A stretch of DNA of 64,000 nucleotides from Triglochin maritima (lineage: Eukaryota > Streptophyta > Magnoliopsida > Alismatales > Juncaginaceae): the NCBI GenBank assembly GCA_963682175.1, contig OY821775.1:15162501-15226500 (forward strand), written 5' to 3'. How positions within the stretch are numbered: the stretch's first letter is position 1; each line of letters opens with the position of its first letter. The notes under the pieces are model-generated. The model saw nothing but the letters and a program-made list of their open reading frames with translations, was not told where the DNA came from and ran no database searches. Positions 9,926 to 23,219 of this stretch are shown here, in pieces. The translations under genes were made by a program, and so were the position numbers.

Positions 9926-12800
9926 TATCAAAGTGTTTGGGTGTTTGTGAGTGAGTTCGAAGATGGGTTCCCAATGGAAGCTAGACAAACTCATCCGAGA
10001 TATGAATTTCGGAATATGACAAATCAACCTAAAGGCACTATGGTACAACTCGACGTCAACGAAGCGCTCCATCCAGAAATATTGTTCGAGACGATGACGC
10101 CTCAAAAGAAGGTAAAGCTCGATGAGAAAGCTCTGACCGCCATCCATTTGTCTTTGTCTGATGAGGTGCTTCGTAAGGTGATGCAAGAGAAGATTGTGAC
10201 AAAATTGTGGGCAAAGTTGGAAGATGTATTCACATCCAAATCCGTCACTAGCTGGATCCTCTGAAAGCAACGCCTATTCCTATTTCGAATGGCCAAAGGT
10301 ACATCTCTAGAACAACATTTGGATGACGATGATAAAGATCAAGCTATATTATTGTTGTGCGTTTTGCGTACTTATAAATACTTTCGTGAGATCGTCATGT
10401 ATAGTCGTACTACTAACTCTTTGTCTGATGTGAAGAATACTTTGAGTTCAAAGAGTGACATGGAGAAGGGATTCTCGGGTCAAATTAGTAGTAAAAGTGA
10501 AGCATTGGTGGCAAGAGGTAGATCAGATGAAACGGGTTCTAGAAAAAAAAGCTAGATCAAAGTCTAGAGGCAAGAAGGGAAATTTTTGCAAGTTTTGCAA
10601 GAAACTAGGTCACATGGTTGATGAGTTTTGGTATCTACAAAATGAGGAAAGCAGAAAGGCTAAGGTAAACCAAGCATGTCAGATTTATCTGTTTTTGAAG
10701 GGGCCAACAACTATGTTCTCTTAGCATCAAGTTTGGGTTCACATATATCAATGATTGGGTGATTGACACTGTCTCAACATACCACATTAGATCTTTGTAG
10801 AGATTGCTTTGCTTTATACATATCAGTGGCAAGTGGAGTCGTAGTAATGGGAAACGGGGACCAATGTGATGTTGTTTCCATTGGGAGTGGATCAAAATCT
10901 TGACCGATGTAAGGCATGTACCAGATACTGACAAGAATTTTATCTCTATGGGGACTCTTACAATGAATGGTTGTAGATTCAATAGTGAAAGTGATTTGAT
11001 CGCCATTACCAAGGGGGCACTCGCCATGATCCTAGGCAAGAAGATTGGGGTTGACAATCTTTATATGTTGCAAGGTGAAATAATTGTTGGTGATGCATTG
11101 GTAGCATCTTCATCCATATCTGTAGATGAAGTATCTCAGTTGTAGCACATGCATCTTGGTCACATAAGTGAGAAGGGAATGACTCTATTGAGCAAACACG
11201 GTTTACTTGGAGATGATGTTATATGCAAGCTGGAGTTTTGTGAGCATTGTGTTATAGGCAAGTAGAAGTGTATCAATTTTGGTGTGGTGGTGCAAAGGAT
11301 CAAGGGTACCTGGACTATATTGATTCAGACTTGTGGGGACCTTCTCAAGTTCCATCGAAAGGTGGAGCAAGATACATGTTGACGTTCACCGATGACTACT
11401 CCAGGAAAACCTAGATCTTTGTGTTCAAGCAGAAGAGTGAAGTATTCAAATACCTCAAATAATGGAAGGTAATGATTGAGAATCAAATAGAAAATAATAT
11501 CAAAAGATTGAGAATGGACAATGGTTTAGAATGTTGTTCAACCGAATTCAATGACTTTTGCAAAGACAAAAGCATTGTTAGGCATCAAACCGTTCGTCAC
11601 ACACCATAGTAGGATGGAGTGGCAGAAAGATTGAACCAGACTCTCCCTCAAAGAGACGGTGTATGCTCTTAAAATACATGAATGTCCAAAGACTTTTGGG
11701 CAGAAGCGGTCTCCACAACTTGCTACTTTCTGAACCACTCCCTACATTCGGCCTTGGACTTAAGACATTAGAAGAAGTGTTGTCGCGTAGACCTCCTGAT
11801 ATTCAAATTTTAAAAAAAAGGTTGTCATGCTTATGCTCGTGTGGATCAAGGAAAGTTAAATGCTAGATTGTTTAAGTGCATTTTCCTTGGTTATCAACCG
11901 GGTGTGGAAGGTTATACATTGCTGTGTCCAAAATCTCATAAATTCATGATTGAAAAGGATTTTATCTTCAATGAAGTTGCTATGTTGCGTTCAAGGAAAG
12001 ATTCTGTTATTGTTCCTTACATTTCAGGTGTTGAGAAGAGTACTCTAAAGCTGGTTGAGCAACAAGATGAATTGTCAGATGAGGTTGAAACTCCACCAGG
12101 AGTTGGTGATGAGGAAGAATCTCAACATTGCAAAACATAGACCACGAAAATTAAGAAACCTAAGAGATACCTCGAGTCTACACTTGCAAATGCATTGTTA
12201 GCAACTGAAGAAATTGGTGATTCAGGAGAGCCGAACTGATACTCTAGAGCAATTTTTGTGCCAGATTTAGATGTATGGCTTGAAGCCATGAATGAGGAGA
12301 TGGAGTATCTTCATAAAAATCAAACATGGAAGCTTGTTGAGCCTCCAAAAGGAAAAAAAGATTGTTGGTTGCAAACGAGTCTTCAAAAACAAAGAAAGTG
12401 TCTAGGGAACCTCTAACGTGTGATACAAGGCTCGTCTAGTTAGAAAGGGCTTAGCCAAATGGAAAGTGTTGATTACAATGACATTTTCTCTCCTATTGTG
12501 AAAAATAGATCTATACGTGTGTTGTTAAGTTTGGTAGCAATACATGATTTGAAGTTAGAGCAACTAGACTTGAAGATCACATTTCTACAGAACGGATATA
12601 TATAGAACAACCAGTTGACTTTGTCATAGAAGCAGAGGAAGAACATGTATGTATTCTTCAGAAATCACTTTATGGGTTGCAACAATCTCCTCGACAATGG
12701 TACACAAGATTTAATTCTTTTATGATTTGTCATGGATTCTTGCGCTCAAAGTATGATGTTTGTGTTTACATGAAGCGTCTTGTGTATGAGAATGAATAAA
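9925..12800 (+). pseudogene. Decayed Ty1/copia element: gag, protease, integrase, RT
   Basis: A primer-binding-like site tggtatcaaagtg begins at about 9925 (canonical copia tggtatcagagc). Gag follows (9941-10720) with a damaged zinc knuckle CKFCKKLGHMVDEFW, where the last Cys is lost. At about 11145 is the pre-integrase block (HLGHISEKGM), then integrase at about 11320-11640 (DLWGPSQ, FTDDYSRK, MDNGLE). RT starts with AWLEAMNEEME at about 12270 and shows YGLQQSPRQW at about 12670. It ends near 12800 before the expected RNase H. Stops and frameshifts occur throughout. Not functional. Confidence 0.82.
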
Positions 12801-12802
12801 CT

Positions 12803-13172
12803 GTCAAGATCCAACTCCGAACGAGACTACATACAATATATCATCTATGACATGAACTCAGCTGCCACGTACTTCAAGCAATTTGATATGATAATAGTTT
12901 CATGATATTTTTTGATATCTCATGAAAATATGTATCATGTAGTTATCTTTGATGCACCATATGAATGTACCAAAGTTCATGTATTCCTATATCCAATGAA
13001 ATGGTTCTCTTGTTGTCATTTGCATTTTATTTACTTAATGATACAAGTGATGACATGAACGTGACACCAATGAGGCATTCTTCTGTACGAATATGCAAGG
13101 TGTGGAATTCCATCATGAATTCTCAAAAGGTTTTCACAATACCAAAATATAAAAGAACAAAAAACACGTTAA
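12803..13172. repeat. Repeat related to the foldback element at 5041-5346
   Basis: 12965-13172 is the reverse complement of about 5041-5225, including the gaattcatgatggaatt core and the terminal gtttaacgtg. Only one arm is present here. The 12803-12960 part has no counterpart that I can see in the window. Confidence 0.5.
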
Positions 13173-13209
13173 ACAATTACGATGAAACTATGGGTCCAAA
13201 TAAATCTTA

Positions 13210-13395
13210 GGGTAATTTGCTATTGCACACCTCCTAGGTGACCTAACTAGCAATATGCACCCAGATTTTGGTATTGCCTCAGGTGCACCTATAAGTCAAC
13301 CTTATTTGCACAAATACACTCATGTCGTTTGTGGGTTCCAAACTTAAGAGACGACATGAGGATGCCACTAACGGCCGTCCAACGTCATTCGTTAT
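13210..13395 (+). repeat. MULE left terminal inverted repeat
   Basis: About 185 bp, reverse complementary to 39934-40118 with scattered differences. Just inside it, at about 13440, catataaacc is a possible TATA box, so the terminal repeat may have driven the convergent GRF gene, in the way MuDR terminal repeats drive mudrA and mudrB. Confidence 0.82.
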
Positions 13396-13649
13396 CTTTC
13401 CCGCCCCCCACTAACCTTCCACGCCATTTCTTGCCATCCACATATAAACCGAAGGGCAGCATAACCTCCCTTCCCGCCAGCCTCCAGTCATCCCATCTTC
13501 CATCTCAGATGCCTTTTAGATGGCCGGTGGTGGTTTGTTAACTCCAGGTAACAAGCATAGCCAAATCTAGATGGTCGATCTAATCTCGAACTCCACCTCC
13601 AACACTTTGAAAACCAACACCACCAGTAGCTACCACCCCACCGACACCC

Positions 13650-16241
13650 GATTTGCTTCAAACTCGATTATGTTTAGCCAGGTGTTGTATTAGAGTGTTT
13701 TATGTCCATTTATAGTATGTCATTAGTCCCACATTGGGGGATTGTCCCCGATTACCTTTTTCTATGACTATAAATAGAACTCTTCCTCCTCTCTTGTTCA
13801 CTCCTCTGTTGGTGGTCATTCTCTCTACTTGGAGTAAAGCCTTGGAGCAAAACTCTAGTGGAGAGATGCTACTTGTAATGTGAGTGGGCAATAATAGAAT
13901 GTTTTGTTAGTTTCTTGTTGTTTCTTTTAATTCTTGCATGCTTAGTTAATTTTGTTGGTCTTAATCTTAGTAGAATAATTAGCATGTTTTCTTTTCCTAG
14001 CTTAATTAGCTTAATTTCGTTGTCTCCTTTTCTTAATGAGTAGTGAGTAGTTCCATCCCCCTTTGAGGGTGGAGTTGATGTTTATATATGTCATGAAGAA
14101 TGGATGAATGCTATATTTTGCTTATGTGATGAATGTGGGTATGCTTGTTTGACTAAAAGAAAATACTTAACTTGATGGTTTCTACCATAATCATTAGGTA
14201 CATCCCATGCTTATTTAGGTTCTTAATAACAAACTTGTTTATGCTCATATTAATCAACTAGGTTAGTGATTTGGATGATAGGTCTTGTTACAACTATTAG
14301 GTACTTCCTATGCATAAAAACACAACCTACACTTGTGCCCTATTTGAATGCATTCCTCACCACTTTATTTCATGTGTACACACACTCCACCCTTTGGGGG
14401 CTTCTCTTCCTGAATTCCAGCCTCTTTGTTAAGTCTTTAGTTTAGTTTTAGTCAATCCACCCCTTGAGGGCTTCTCTTCCCGAATTCCAACCTCTTTGTT
14501 AAGTCTTTAGTTTAGTTTTAGTCAATCTTTAGTTGCTCTCTTTTGCATTTGTTAACTGTTGGTTTTTGGCCTTAATCTATGTTTTGATGATTTAATCAAC
14601 CTAATCTTAATTGTAATCATGTAGAGTAGCACACATATTGCATTGCATATATATTGCTATGTGCTAACCTCTACAGGTGATCAAGACTCAAGGAAGAAAG
14701 GAAATCAAGTCAAGACATGTAATAAAGCTTATTTGAAGACATGTAATCTTGATTTATTTTGAGTCTTAGGAACTATGTGTAATTGAGCATACTTGAGCTA
14801 AAATCAACTCAAACACACACTAGGTTACCTATAGAAGTCACACACAAAATTTCATATAAATTGGACTTCAATAAATCACCCAAACTTAGACCGGAAAACA
14901 CTAAACACTTAACTTGAACTGTCTGCCCACTGTCGGTCGACCGAAACAGACTGTTTGGTCAACCGAGTGATCAATTACCTTGTTGGTGTTTTACTGCTCG
15001 GTTTTGGTCGACCGAGTTAACATATTTATCCGACATTTAGATTTATTGTATTATACCCAACGGTCGTTTTTGTATTATTTCCATATACCCCCAAATACAT
15101 TTAGTGTATCTGTCGACCGAGGACCTTGTTCGGTCAACCGAACGTATGATCTCTCGACAAACCCAAAGTGCCTGTCGATTTTCGGTCGACCGCATTCCTT
15201 GTTTTGGTCGACCGAATATGATCTTTGTTGTCAACCTCATAGAGCCTATTATATATCGGTCGACTGAACCTATCTCGGTGTTCGACCGATCACTTAAGTG
15301 TACCTGAGTCATAGCCTTTGGCGGTCCACCGTTCCTTAACCGGTCGACCAAACCGTGTCCAAAACTGCCCAACGGTTGACCGAACTTACCGATCCAGTCG
15401 ACCGAACTTATGCAGAAATGCATCCTACAAGTTTCTATTTTGTGTATCTTACACAATCTTTACCCATTTCATCCCCAATGGTTATAACTCCGTAGAAGCT
15501 TATAAATAGAGTTGTAAAACACATTTTAACACATCTCTCCCACTACTATTTGTCCCCTACATTAGAGAGAAAGCTCCACACACTCAAAAGCTCAAAACCT
15601 TCCACACTTAGTAATCAATTCCATACTCTACTCAAGTGTGCTCAAGATTAGAGAGTGTTGTTCCACTCATTCATTGTCAAAGAAGCAATGGTCTTAGTGA
15701 AAGCCCAAGACAAGAGTATAGACTTCGGTGAGAGCCCGAAGTGTCCCTCTCGGATTGTGAGAGGAGGAGCCAAGCTCGGCGAGGGTTGTTCGCGAGCTTG
15801 AACATTGTAAAGACGTTCTCTCCCGGCCCGGAACGGGGAGTGGTTAGTGAAGTCGTGAGCGGAGCTCGGTTATCCGAACGGAGCTTGCAAGAGAGGACTA
15901 GGAACCGGGTGGGGTGCCGAACCTCTGTAAAATCTCCCATCTCCATTGTGGTTTGCCTTATTCCCTCCTTACTTGCTTTTTTGTTTTAAATTCCGCTGCA
16001 TATCTTTGATCGATTAAACAAGTAGGTAATTAGCTTAAAAGTGATTAGAATTAGAGACCCTCACGATCCTACATTAACTACTAGTATAATGTAGTTTAGT
16101 TTAATGTAATGAACATCTTCTCCCCTCATTTCCACTTGATTTCCGAAGAACTAGAGTCGACACACTTCCCTGTGGATCGACCTGTAGTTGCCCCATCTTC
16201 ACCGATGGCCGTGCATTTGCAGTTAAACTTAATTTCAATCA
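13650..16241 (+). repeat. Athila 5' LTR (split by a solo LTR)
   Basis: Matches the 3' LTR at about 28475-29115 from gatttgct through tgttgtattagagtg, ttagtttcttgttg, cttgcatgcttag, and, after the nested LTR, the block actagagtcgacacaact to ttcaatca. An outlying TG start at 13683 (tgttgtatt) is an alternative 5' end. A TATA-like tataaata at about 13770 is plausible for the promoter. The nested insertion occupies 14557-16073. Confidence 0.8.
14557..16073 (+). mobile_element. Solo LTR, family A (1,517 bp), nested in the Athila 5' LTR
   Basis: Starts tgttggtttttggcc and ends gatcctaca, bounded by ttaac at 14552-14556 and 16074-16078 (perfect 5-bp duplication). The other Athila LTR reads uninterrupted through a single ttaac at about 28947, the empty site. 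The U3 part (14930-15410) carries cggtcgaccg-type palindromes. A TATA box (tataaata, about 15500) precedes a transcribed region of hairpin-rich, C/G-rich sequence (15700-15920). Confidence 0.93.
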
Positions 16242-16246
16242 AGTGT

Positions 16247-16265
16247 TTGGCGTCGTTCCGGGGAG
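16247..16265 (+). other. Athila primer-binding site (tRNA-Asp type)
   Basis: ttggcgtcgttccggggag lies five bases after the 5' LTR end. It resembles the tRNA-Asp-complementary primer site of Athila/Tat elements (tggcgccgttgccgggga) with a few differences and one base missing. Confidence 0.75.
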
Positions 16266-17350
16266 GTGCTCTGTCCAGACTCTAGTTTACGATTCGAGTT
16301 GATTTAGTTTTTTTTGTTTCAGGGACATCTTAGCATTGAGGGGAGGTACTAGGAGAAATTTGAGAGCATAAAAAGCCATTGTGACTACCAATTAACGGTT
16401 TGGTGAGCAGATCTTGCTTCATAATTTCTTCTGTTTGTTTTTTCTTTCAATATAGTGGCCTGGGAGCTCAATTAAACTTGTTATGACCTGTAAATTGTTC
16501 TCATATTAAACAAGAAACCAACTAATCCCCATTTTAATCAACTTGGACCTTTAAACTCAAAGCAAAAGAGTAGACTGATTGCCATCTAGGTTATGCATCA
16601 TTTGTAGACCTTGCACGCACTCATCTTTTCTTTTCTTTATATTCTTGTGGTTGATTGTTGGCGTAAGGTACATGCACCCATTATCTCATTCATGCATGGT
16701 TAAAGCATACATTAGTTAGTATGGTGTATCGGGATAAAAGTGTGGTAAGCGTTTGTTTGGAAAGTTGATTGCTAGATTATAAATCAAAACGGTACTAAGG
16801 AGGGGTTGTCCCATAAAAGAAAAGGTGAGGGATTTCATCACCCTTTTCTTTGCCCCAAAAATCACTCATAATCAAAAGCTGTAATCTAAAATCATGTAGA
16901 CATTGGCCAGTAGGACTCGGGCGCATTAGGAGAGTGATTCGGTCATGACCGTCATAGCCTGATCGGCGTTGCCCACTTTGTCGATAGAAGGAGAGATGAT
17001 ATATCCAGATCTTGGCTCACTTGTTAGGCTTTGTAGTCTTTGTCGTAGGGAGGTGAGGCATGTTGAGGCCGTGTGACCTCGCAGTTAGGCGTCGCCTAGC
17101 TGTAAGGACCTATAGTGACCTTAGGCTACTTGAGCCATGTTTGCTAGATTAGGCTTCCACCCTCACCCACTACCCACGCTAGATCTAGGGATTCCTCCCT
17201 TCTCATCTGAGACTTCTCCTCCCCTATATTCTATGAGTAGTCTCCTCCGTCGATTACACCCTCTAATGTGTGTGGTTTTAGAGTCGAGTTGAGCATTTTA
17301 TGCGAGGTTGGGCTTGTTTTGGTGAGAGAGCTCGACTTGAGAAAGTGCAT
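16266..17350 (+). other. Athila leader, non-coding
   Basis: The leader between the primer site and gag. It has no open frame of note; short hairpin-rich and T-rich stretches only. Confidence 0.5.
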
Positions 17351-20300
17351 TTTTTCTAAGATGGACGGGCTAGATGTTCGCCCATCTTCACCTTAAGCTC
17401 CTTTAGAGCATGAGGCCGAGTCATCTTGTGGCTATGTGGGAAACTGGGTTCCATACATTGATTACCTCAGTCCGCTCCCACCACCACGTAGACCTCCTTC
17501 TCCTCTAACTCAGGAGGAAGAGGGATTCAGTTAGGATCGAGTTCTTGGTGCACCACCACCTTTAGCTCGATAGGATAGACCGATGACTCTGTGGGAGCGG
17601 ACCCATCATGTTCGGGTTGCGTAACCTTCTTGCATAGTTCTTCCACTGGCTCGCGGGAACAACTATGAATTGAAACCTCAATATGTGAGCATGCTTCCTA
17701 CTTTCACTGCCAATAAAAAGTATCCATATATTTTTATACGTGAATTCGAGGAGGTATGCTCCATGTTCAAGCTTCAATAGCTTGATGAAGATTTAGTCCG
17801 GTTGAGGATGATTTCTTTCGCGTTGAAGGATAACGTGAAGAATGTTAGGATTGATGGCCCTCTAATCACTAGATAAATACGGAATTAAAAAAACACTAAT
17901 TGAAGGATTAAGGGAGAAGACAATTGCAAACCATAAATTCGTTGACACTAGAGTTTAGAGAGGTTTGGCACCGCACCCCAGTCCTAGCCCTCCTCGTAAG
18001 CCTCGCTCGATCCCTCGAGCCTCGCTTACGATTCCACTAACTGATCTTCGTTCCGGGTTGAGATCAACGTCGAGCCTCGCGAACAATCCTCGTCTCGCTC
18101 GTGTCTCCTCTCACAACCTGAGAGGAAGCTTCCTCGAAGCTTTACAACACTTGGTGATTCTTGAATGTGGAAATGGAATCATATTCTAACTAACACTCTA
18201 TACTTGAGTACACTTGGATATTGATATGGAATTGGATATGCAGGTGGTGAGGTTTTAGCTCGAGTGTAGAAGAATGAGAGCTTGAAGATGAAGACGATTT
18301 GGCTTTGAGTATAGGATAGATAGGAAGTGTTGAAGATTCTCAAAATCAACAAATGGGGTCCTATTTATAAGCCTTCAAGCTCTACTAGCTGTTTGGGAGT
18401 TGGTGGGGAAATGGACCAATGAGAAGCAAGATGTGACTTATGCTCGGGCAGATTTTATACCAGGTTTGGTCAACCATTCAAGTAACGGTAGTCTGAGACA
18501 CAAGGGTTTGATTGGTCTGAACTAAGCATACAGTTAACCGAATATGGTTCGGATCACCGTTCACCAACTTCCAGTAACTATTATCAATTTAGCCCTAATT
18601 AATTTTGGTTAACCAAATTCCATTCGGTTCACCGTTCCAAGGTGGACAATAGGATTAGTTGGGATATGATATACTCAAGTTCGGTTGACCATGTATACTT
18701 AAGTAGACCGAAGTTAGCGCAGTTTTTGCGCTGAAAGTTAATGCTCAAATAGTTGTTGGGTACAATGGTCAAGTGTCACGTGTAAATAACCATTGGGCGC
18801 CTAAAGTCAATAAGGATTCGGTTGACCCATAAATGTTCGGTCATCCAAATTAGGATAACCCAATTGGGCTCTAAGGGCTTGATTCAAATGTGACTGTTGG
18901 AGCAAAGTCCGAAAGTGGTCCAGGGCTATTGGGTTGACCGAAGGTGGTTCGGTCTTCCGACAGGGCAATTCCAAAGAACAACCTAATGTTTACTGGTGGG
19001 AATTATTCAGCTAACTGATAGGTGTTCGGTAGACCGAACAAGAAGGGTTTCGGTGGACCGTGAGGGTTCAGTTAACCGAATCATGACGGAACAGAATCCT
19101 AGTTCTCAAGTTTACATTAAACCTTATGGACTCAATAAATACAAGATTAAATGTCTTGGTCGAAAGCTTTGATTACAAGTCTTGAGTCTTGATGTCTTTG
19201 TCCCAATGCTCATTTCCTTGATTGTTTTGATCAGCCTATTAAGATGATTGTAAGTATACAAGTATGTATTCAATGCATGTAATCGTGTTTGCTCACTCTG
19301 ATTGATTAGGTTGATTGATTAAGATGAGTTTGATTAATCATCAAATTAATATAGATTAAGGCGAAAAAGCCAACAAAGAAATGGATGTACAACCTCTCGG
19401 CGAGCTCTATCTGGTCTTGGGATGAATTTGTGACCGTCTTTCTGGAGAGATTTTCGCCCCAAAGGAAAACTCAATAGATACGGCACCAGATACATCAAAT
19501 GTATCAGACTGAAACTGAATCTTTTCATGCTTTATTTGAGAGATTCAAAGACCTTCTCCAGCAGTACCCTCATCATGGACTTGAGCTATGGCAGTTGTTC
19601 CAGATTGTTTATGAGGGCCTCAACTACAACACCCGCACATTGTTGGAGTCGATGTGTCAGGGTGATTTCCAAATGAAACACATCGATGAGGCATGGGAAA
19701 CTTTTGAATTAGTGGTTGAACGTACCTTTGAGTGGGACACCATGAGGAAACCACCACCTGCCAGGTATTCTGGTCGAGATGGATCATATCAAGTTGAGTT
19801 AACTATCGCGTCTGAGGCGAAAATGGTTACTCTCATGCATAGGATTGAGAGTTTAGAGTTGGACCGAGCTCCTATAGCTCAGGTCGCTACTCCCACGTAT
19901 AGTATGTGTGGACGTACAGGACATGATGACTTGGAATGTGTTTACGCTCCAAGGGATACTGAGCATGCAAATGCGATGTATCAACAGAGGTCTCGTAACG
20001 ACCCGTACAATTACTCCTACAACCCGAGATAACGAAACCACCATAACTTTTCTTGGGGGCCTAGTGGGGGTCACGGTCAGAGCTCGTACACTCAACCTCC
20101 ACCTTATCACCCTACATGCCCATCGGTGACCTACCAACTCCCACATCAATGGTCTCAGCACCATAATCACACACCTCTTCAGGCCTCACCGTCGAGTTAT
20201 TTTAACCAAATTCCACTACCCAGCGGGTTAACCCAAAGGACCCCTCTATTGATCAAACCCTTCAAGCGTTCATGCAGAGTATACAAAACTCGTTCAAAGC

Positions 20301-20450
20301 TTTGGATGTGCAAGTTAGCCAATTGGCTCGTCAATTCCATGAACGTGAGAATGGTCAGTTGCCAAGTCAACCTGTGGTAAATCCCAATGGTCAACCTGCT
20401 CAGGCTAGGCAGAATGTAAACAGTGTTGAAGATGACCCTTCCTAACATGT
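17350..20450 (+). pseudogene. Athila gag, interrupted by a solo LTR
   Basis: The first part (about 17350-17842) shows the gag core ELKPQYVSML and LRMISFALKD near its end. The second part resumes at 19376 with SWDEFVTVFLERF, then the frame from 19499 containing ESFHALFERFKDLLQQYPHH and YEGLNYNTRTLLESM, the typical Athila gag core. A zinc-knuckle remnant (CGRTGHDDLEC, 19905-19940) follows. The solo LTR at 17843-19375 separates the two parts, and the frame is compatible across its aagaa target duplication. In-frame stops (for example near 19476) show decay. Confidence 0.83.
17843..19375 (-). mobile_element. Solo LTR, family B (1,533 bp), nested in Athila gag
   Basis: Begins tgttaggattgatgg and ends aagccaaca, with aagaa on both sides (17838-17842 and 19376-19380). 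It shares a terminal layout and internal blocks with family A but is a distinct subfamily; a shortened sibling is at 5863-6559. The middle (18460-19080) is packed with variants of ggttcggtcaaccgaa. No coding sequence. Confidence 0.93.
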
Positions 20451-20779
20451 AAATGTTGTCCATACCTTCAGATCAGGAGGGGTTGTTGACAACAATGTGG
20501 AAATGCTTGAATCCAACCATGTTGGTGACTCTTCCAAGGAGGGTCATGAGTCTTTCAAGGAACCCATTCCCGAGACTCCTCCTCGTGATAGTTATGTCCC
20601 CAAGGCACCATTCCCTCATAGGTTGACCAAAAAACATGATGAGCGTTGGGACAAAATTGTTGAGGTACTTAGGCAAGTCAAGGTGAACATTCTGTTGTTG
20701 GACGTTGTTCAGCAAATGTCACTGTATGACAAGTTCCTTAAGGACTTTTGTACCATTAAGAGGTTTACAAATGGTTCCA

Positions 20780-21300
20780 AAAGACATTTCTGGCCGCCAA
20801 TGTGAGTTCGATATTGACACAATCCATGCAAGTCAAATACAAGGACCCCGGTTGTCCAATTGTTTCTTGTATGATCGGTAATGTGATAATTCCTCACGCT
20901 CTATTGGATTTGGGAGCATCTGTGAACCTCCTGCCCTACTCTGTCTATGTCAACCTTGGAATAGGCAATATTAAGCCAACGAGGACCACTCTCCAAATTG
21001 GCTGACAGATCCGTCAAGATTCCACGAGGAAGTGTGGAGGATGTCCTTATTAAAGTGGGCGAGTTCGTATTCCCATTTGATTTTATCATCTTGGATACTA
21101 AACTTGTGTCCAACCCACAAGGACAAATTCTAGTGATCCTTGGGAGGCCATTTCTTGCGACTTCTAATGCTTTGATAAATTGTTGCAATGGCTTGATGAG
21201 GTTGTCTTTTGGAAACCTCACGACAGATTTCAACATCTTTAATCTTGGTAAGCAACTTGGGCTCTGTGATGATGTTGTCGAAGCAAATTTCATTTAGGAC
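20780..21300 (+). pseudogene. Athila aspartic protease region
   Basis: The block HALLDLGASVNLLP at about 20898-20940 is the protease active-site motif; Athila elements commonly carry Leu where retroviruses have Thr. A second frame from 20998 (FDFIILDT, ILGRPFLAT) is the conserved C-terminal half of gypsy proteases. A stop at about 21003 splits them. Confidence 0.8.
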
Positions 21301-21349
21301 ATGGATGAGCTTGAGTCATTGGGCATGTTCGACTCACAATGACATATTA

Positions 21350-23100
21350 TTGAGGTGCCTAATGACCATGTTGCGATTGAAGATAATTTTAAGGAATCCG
21401 CCTATGAACTTCTGGATGAGGAGGCACATCTAGGTGCTTGCTCCTCTTACCCTGTGGCCCTTGATCCACTTGAAATTAACTCTGAATCCAACAAGGACCC
21501 ACCCCCGGTCGAGCTTAAACCACTCCCTGATAACCTTAAACACATCTTTTTACGGGATATTGAGACATTGCTACTCATTATTGCTTTTGATCTTGCAAAT
21601 GATCAAGGGAATTGTCCAGCATCGGATCCACATGGAATAGAATTCTAGGCCCCGTCGGGACCTACAACGAAGATTGAATCCAGTGTTGAAAGAAGCCGTC
21701 TGAAAGAAGGTTCTTAAGTGCTTGGATTATGGTATAATCTATCCTATTTCTGATAGTTCGTGTGTGAGTCATGTCCACGTGGTTCCCAAGAAGTCAGGTG
21801 TGACGATTGTTGAGAATTTGCATGATGAGCTTATACCAACACCCCTGCAAACTGGCTGGCGAGTTTGCATTGATTATTGCGAGCTCAACGTGGCAACGTG
21901 GATAGATCATTTCCCGTTGCCATTCATTGATCAGATGTTGGAAAGGTTGGTTGGACATGAGTATTATTGTTTTCTTGATGGATACTCCGGTTACAACCAA
22001 ATTCTCATCGCCCCCAAGGATCAAGAGAAAACCACATTTACATGTCCCTTTGGCATGTTTGCTTACCGTCGCATACCCTTTGGGTTATGTAATGCGCCGA
22101 CAATGTTTCAAAGGTGTACGATCAACATCTCTCCGATATGGTAGAGTGTTTCCTTGAGATTTTCATGGACGACTTTTCCATATTTGGCGCTTCCTTTGAT
22201 TAGTGCCTTCATCACTTGAGCGTTGTTCTCAAGCAATGTCGTGAGAAGAACATCACTCATAATTGGGAGAAATGTCACTTCATGGTGAAGCGAGAGATTT
22301 TACTTGGATATGTGGTCTCAAGTAGGGGAATTGAGGTCGACCCCGCCAAAGTGAGTCTTATTACTAATCTCCAACCGCCACGTAATGTGAAGGATATCCA
22401 CGCCTTTTTGGGGCATGCTGGATTCTATCGGCGGTTCATTCGGGATTTTAGCAAAATTGCTTGACCTCTCACCGCCTTGTTGCTAAGGATGCCATTTTTG
22501 AGTTCACACTGTATTGCCACCATGCTTTTTTGATCTTGAAGAAAGAGTTGACTTCAGCTCCGATAATTAAGGCACCAGTCTGAACTGAACCCTTCGAGTT
22601 GATATGTGATGCATCTGGCATCGTTGTGGGAGCAGTGCTTGGGCAATGATTGGACAAATTGCCTCATGTGATCTACTATGCTAGAACACTCAATGATGCC
22701 CAATTGAACTACATTGTGACCGAAAAATAATTCTTAGTGATCATATTCACTGTGGAGAAATTATGGTCGTACTTGATTGGCTCACACGTGATTATCTATT
22801 CTGATAACACAACCATCAAACACCTCATGGTAAAGAAAGATGCAAAATCTCGACTCTTGAGATGGATCTTGTTGTTACAAGAATTTGATCTTGAGATTCA
22901 GGACAAAAATGAGTGTGAAAATGTTGTAGCGGACAACCTGTCTTGTCTTGAGACAACCAACCCACATGACCAAATTATTATTGACAAATTTCCTGACGAG
23001 CAATTGTTCACGATCGAAGAAAACCCTTGGTTTGCCATCATTGTGAACTACCTCGTGACCGAGCCACTTCCTGTGGGTTGGTCAAAATCTGACTAAACCA
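21350..23100 (+). pseudogene. Athila reverse transcriptase and RNase H
   Basis: The RT fingers/palm are at 21722-22140 (VHVVPKKSG, CIDYCELN, FPLPFIDQML, FLDGYSGYNQI, PFGLCNAPTMFQRC). After a frame break, the catalytic box FMDDFSIFGA lies at about 22165-22195, followed by FLGHAGFYRRFIRDFSKIA at 22400-22460. The connection and RNase H follow to about 23000 (the [12 protein letters not shown] block at 22790). Several stops (22142, 22201, 22462) and a frameshift make it inactive. Confidence 0.87.
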
Positions 23101-23219
23101 AATTTAGATCTTATGTCAGGTTCTTTCACTGGGACGACCCTTATCTATTCAAATAGTGCTCAGACCAAATTTCAGGCGGTGCATCCCAAACAACGAGTTC
23201 CAAAGTGTGCTCCAATTTC

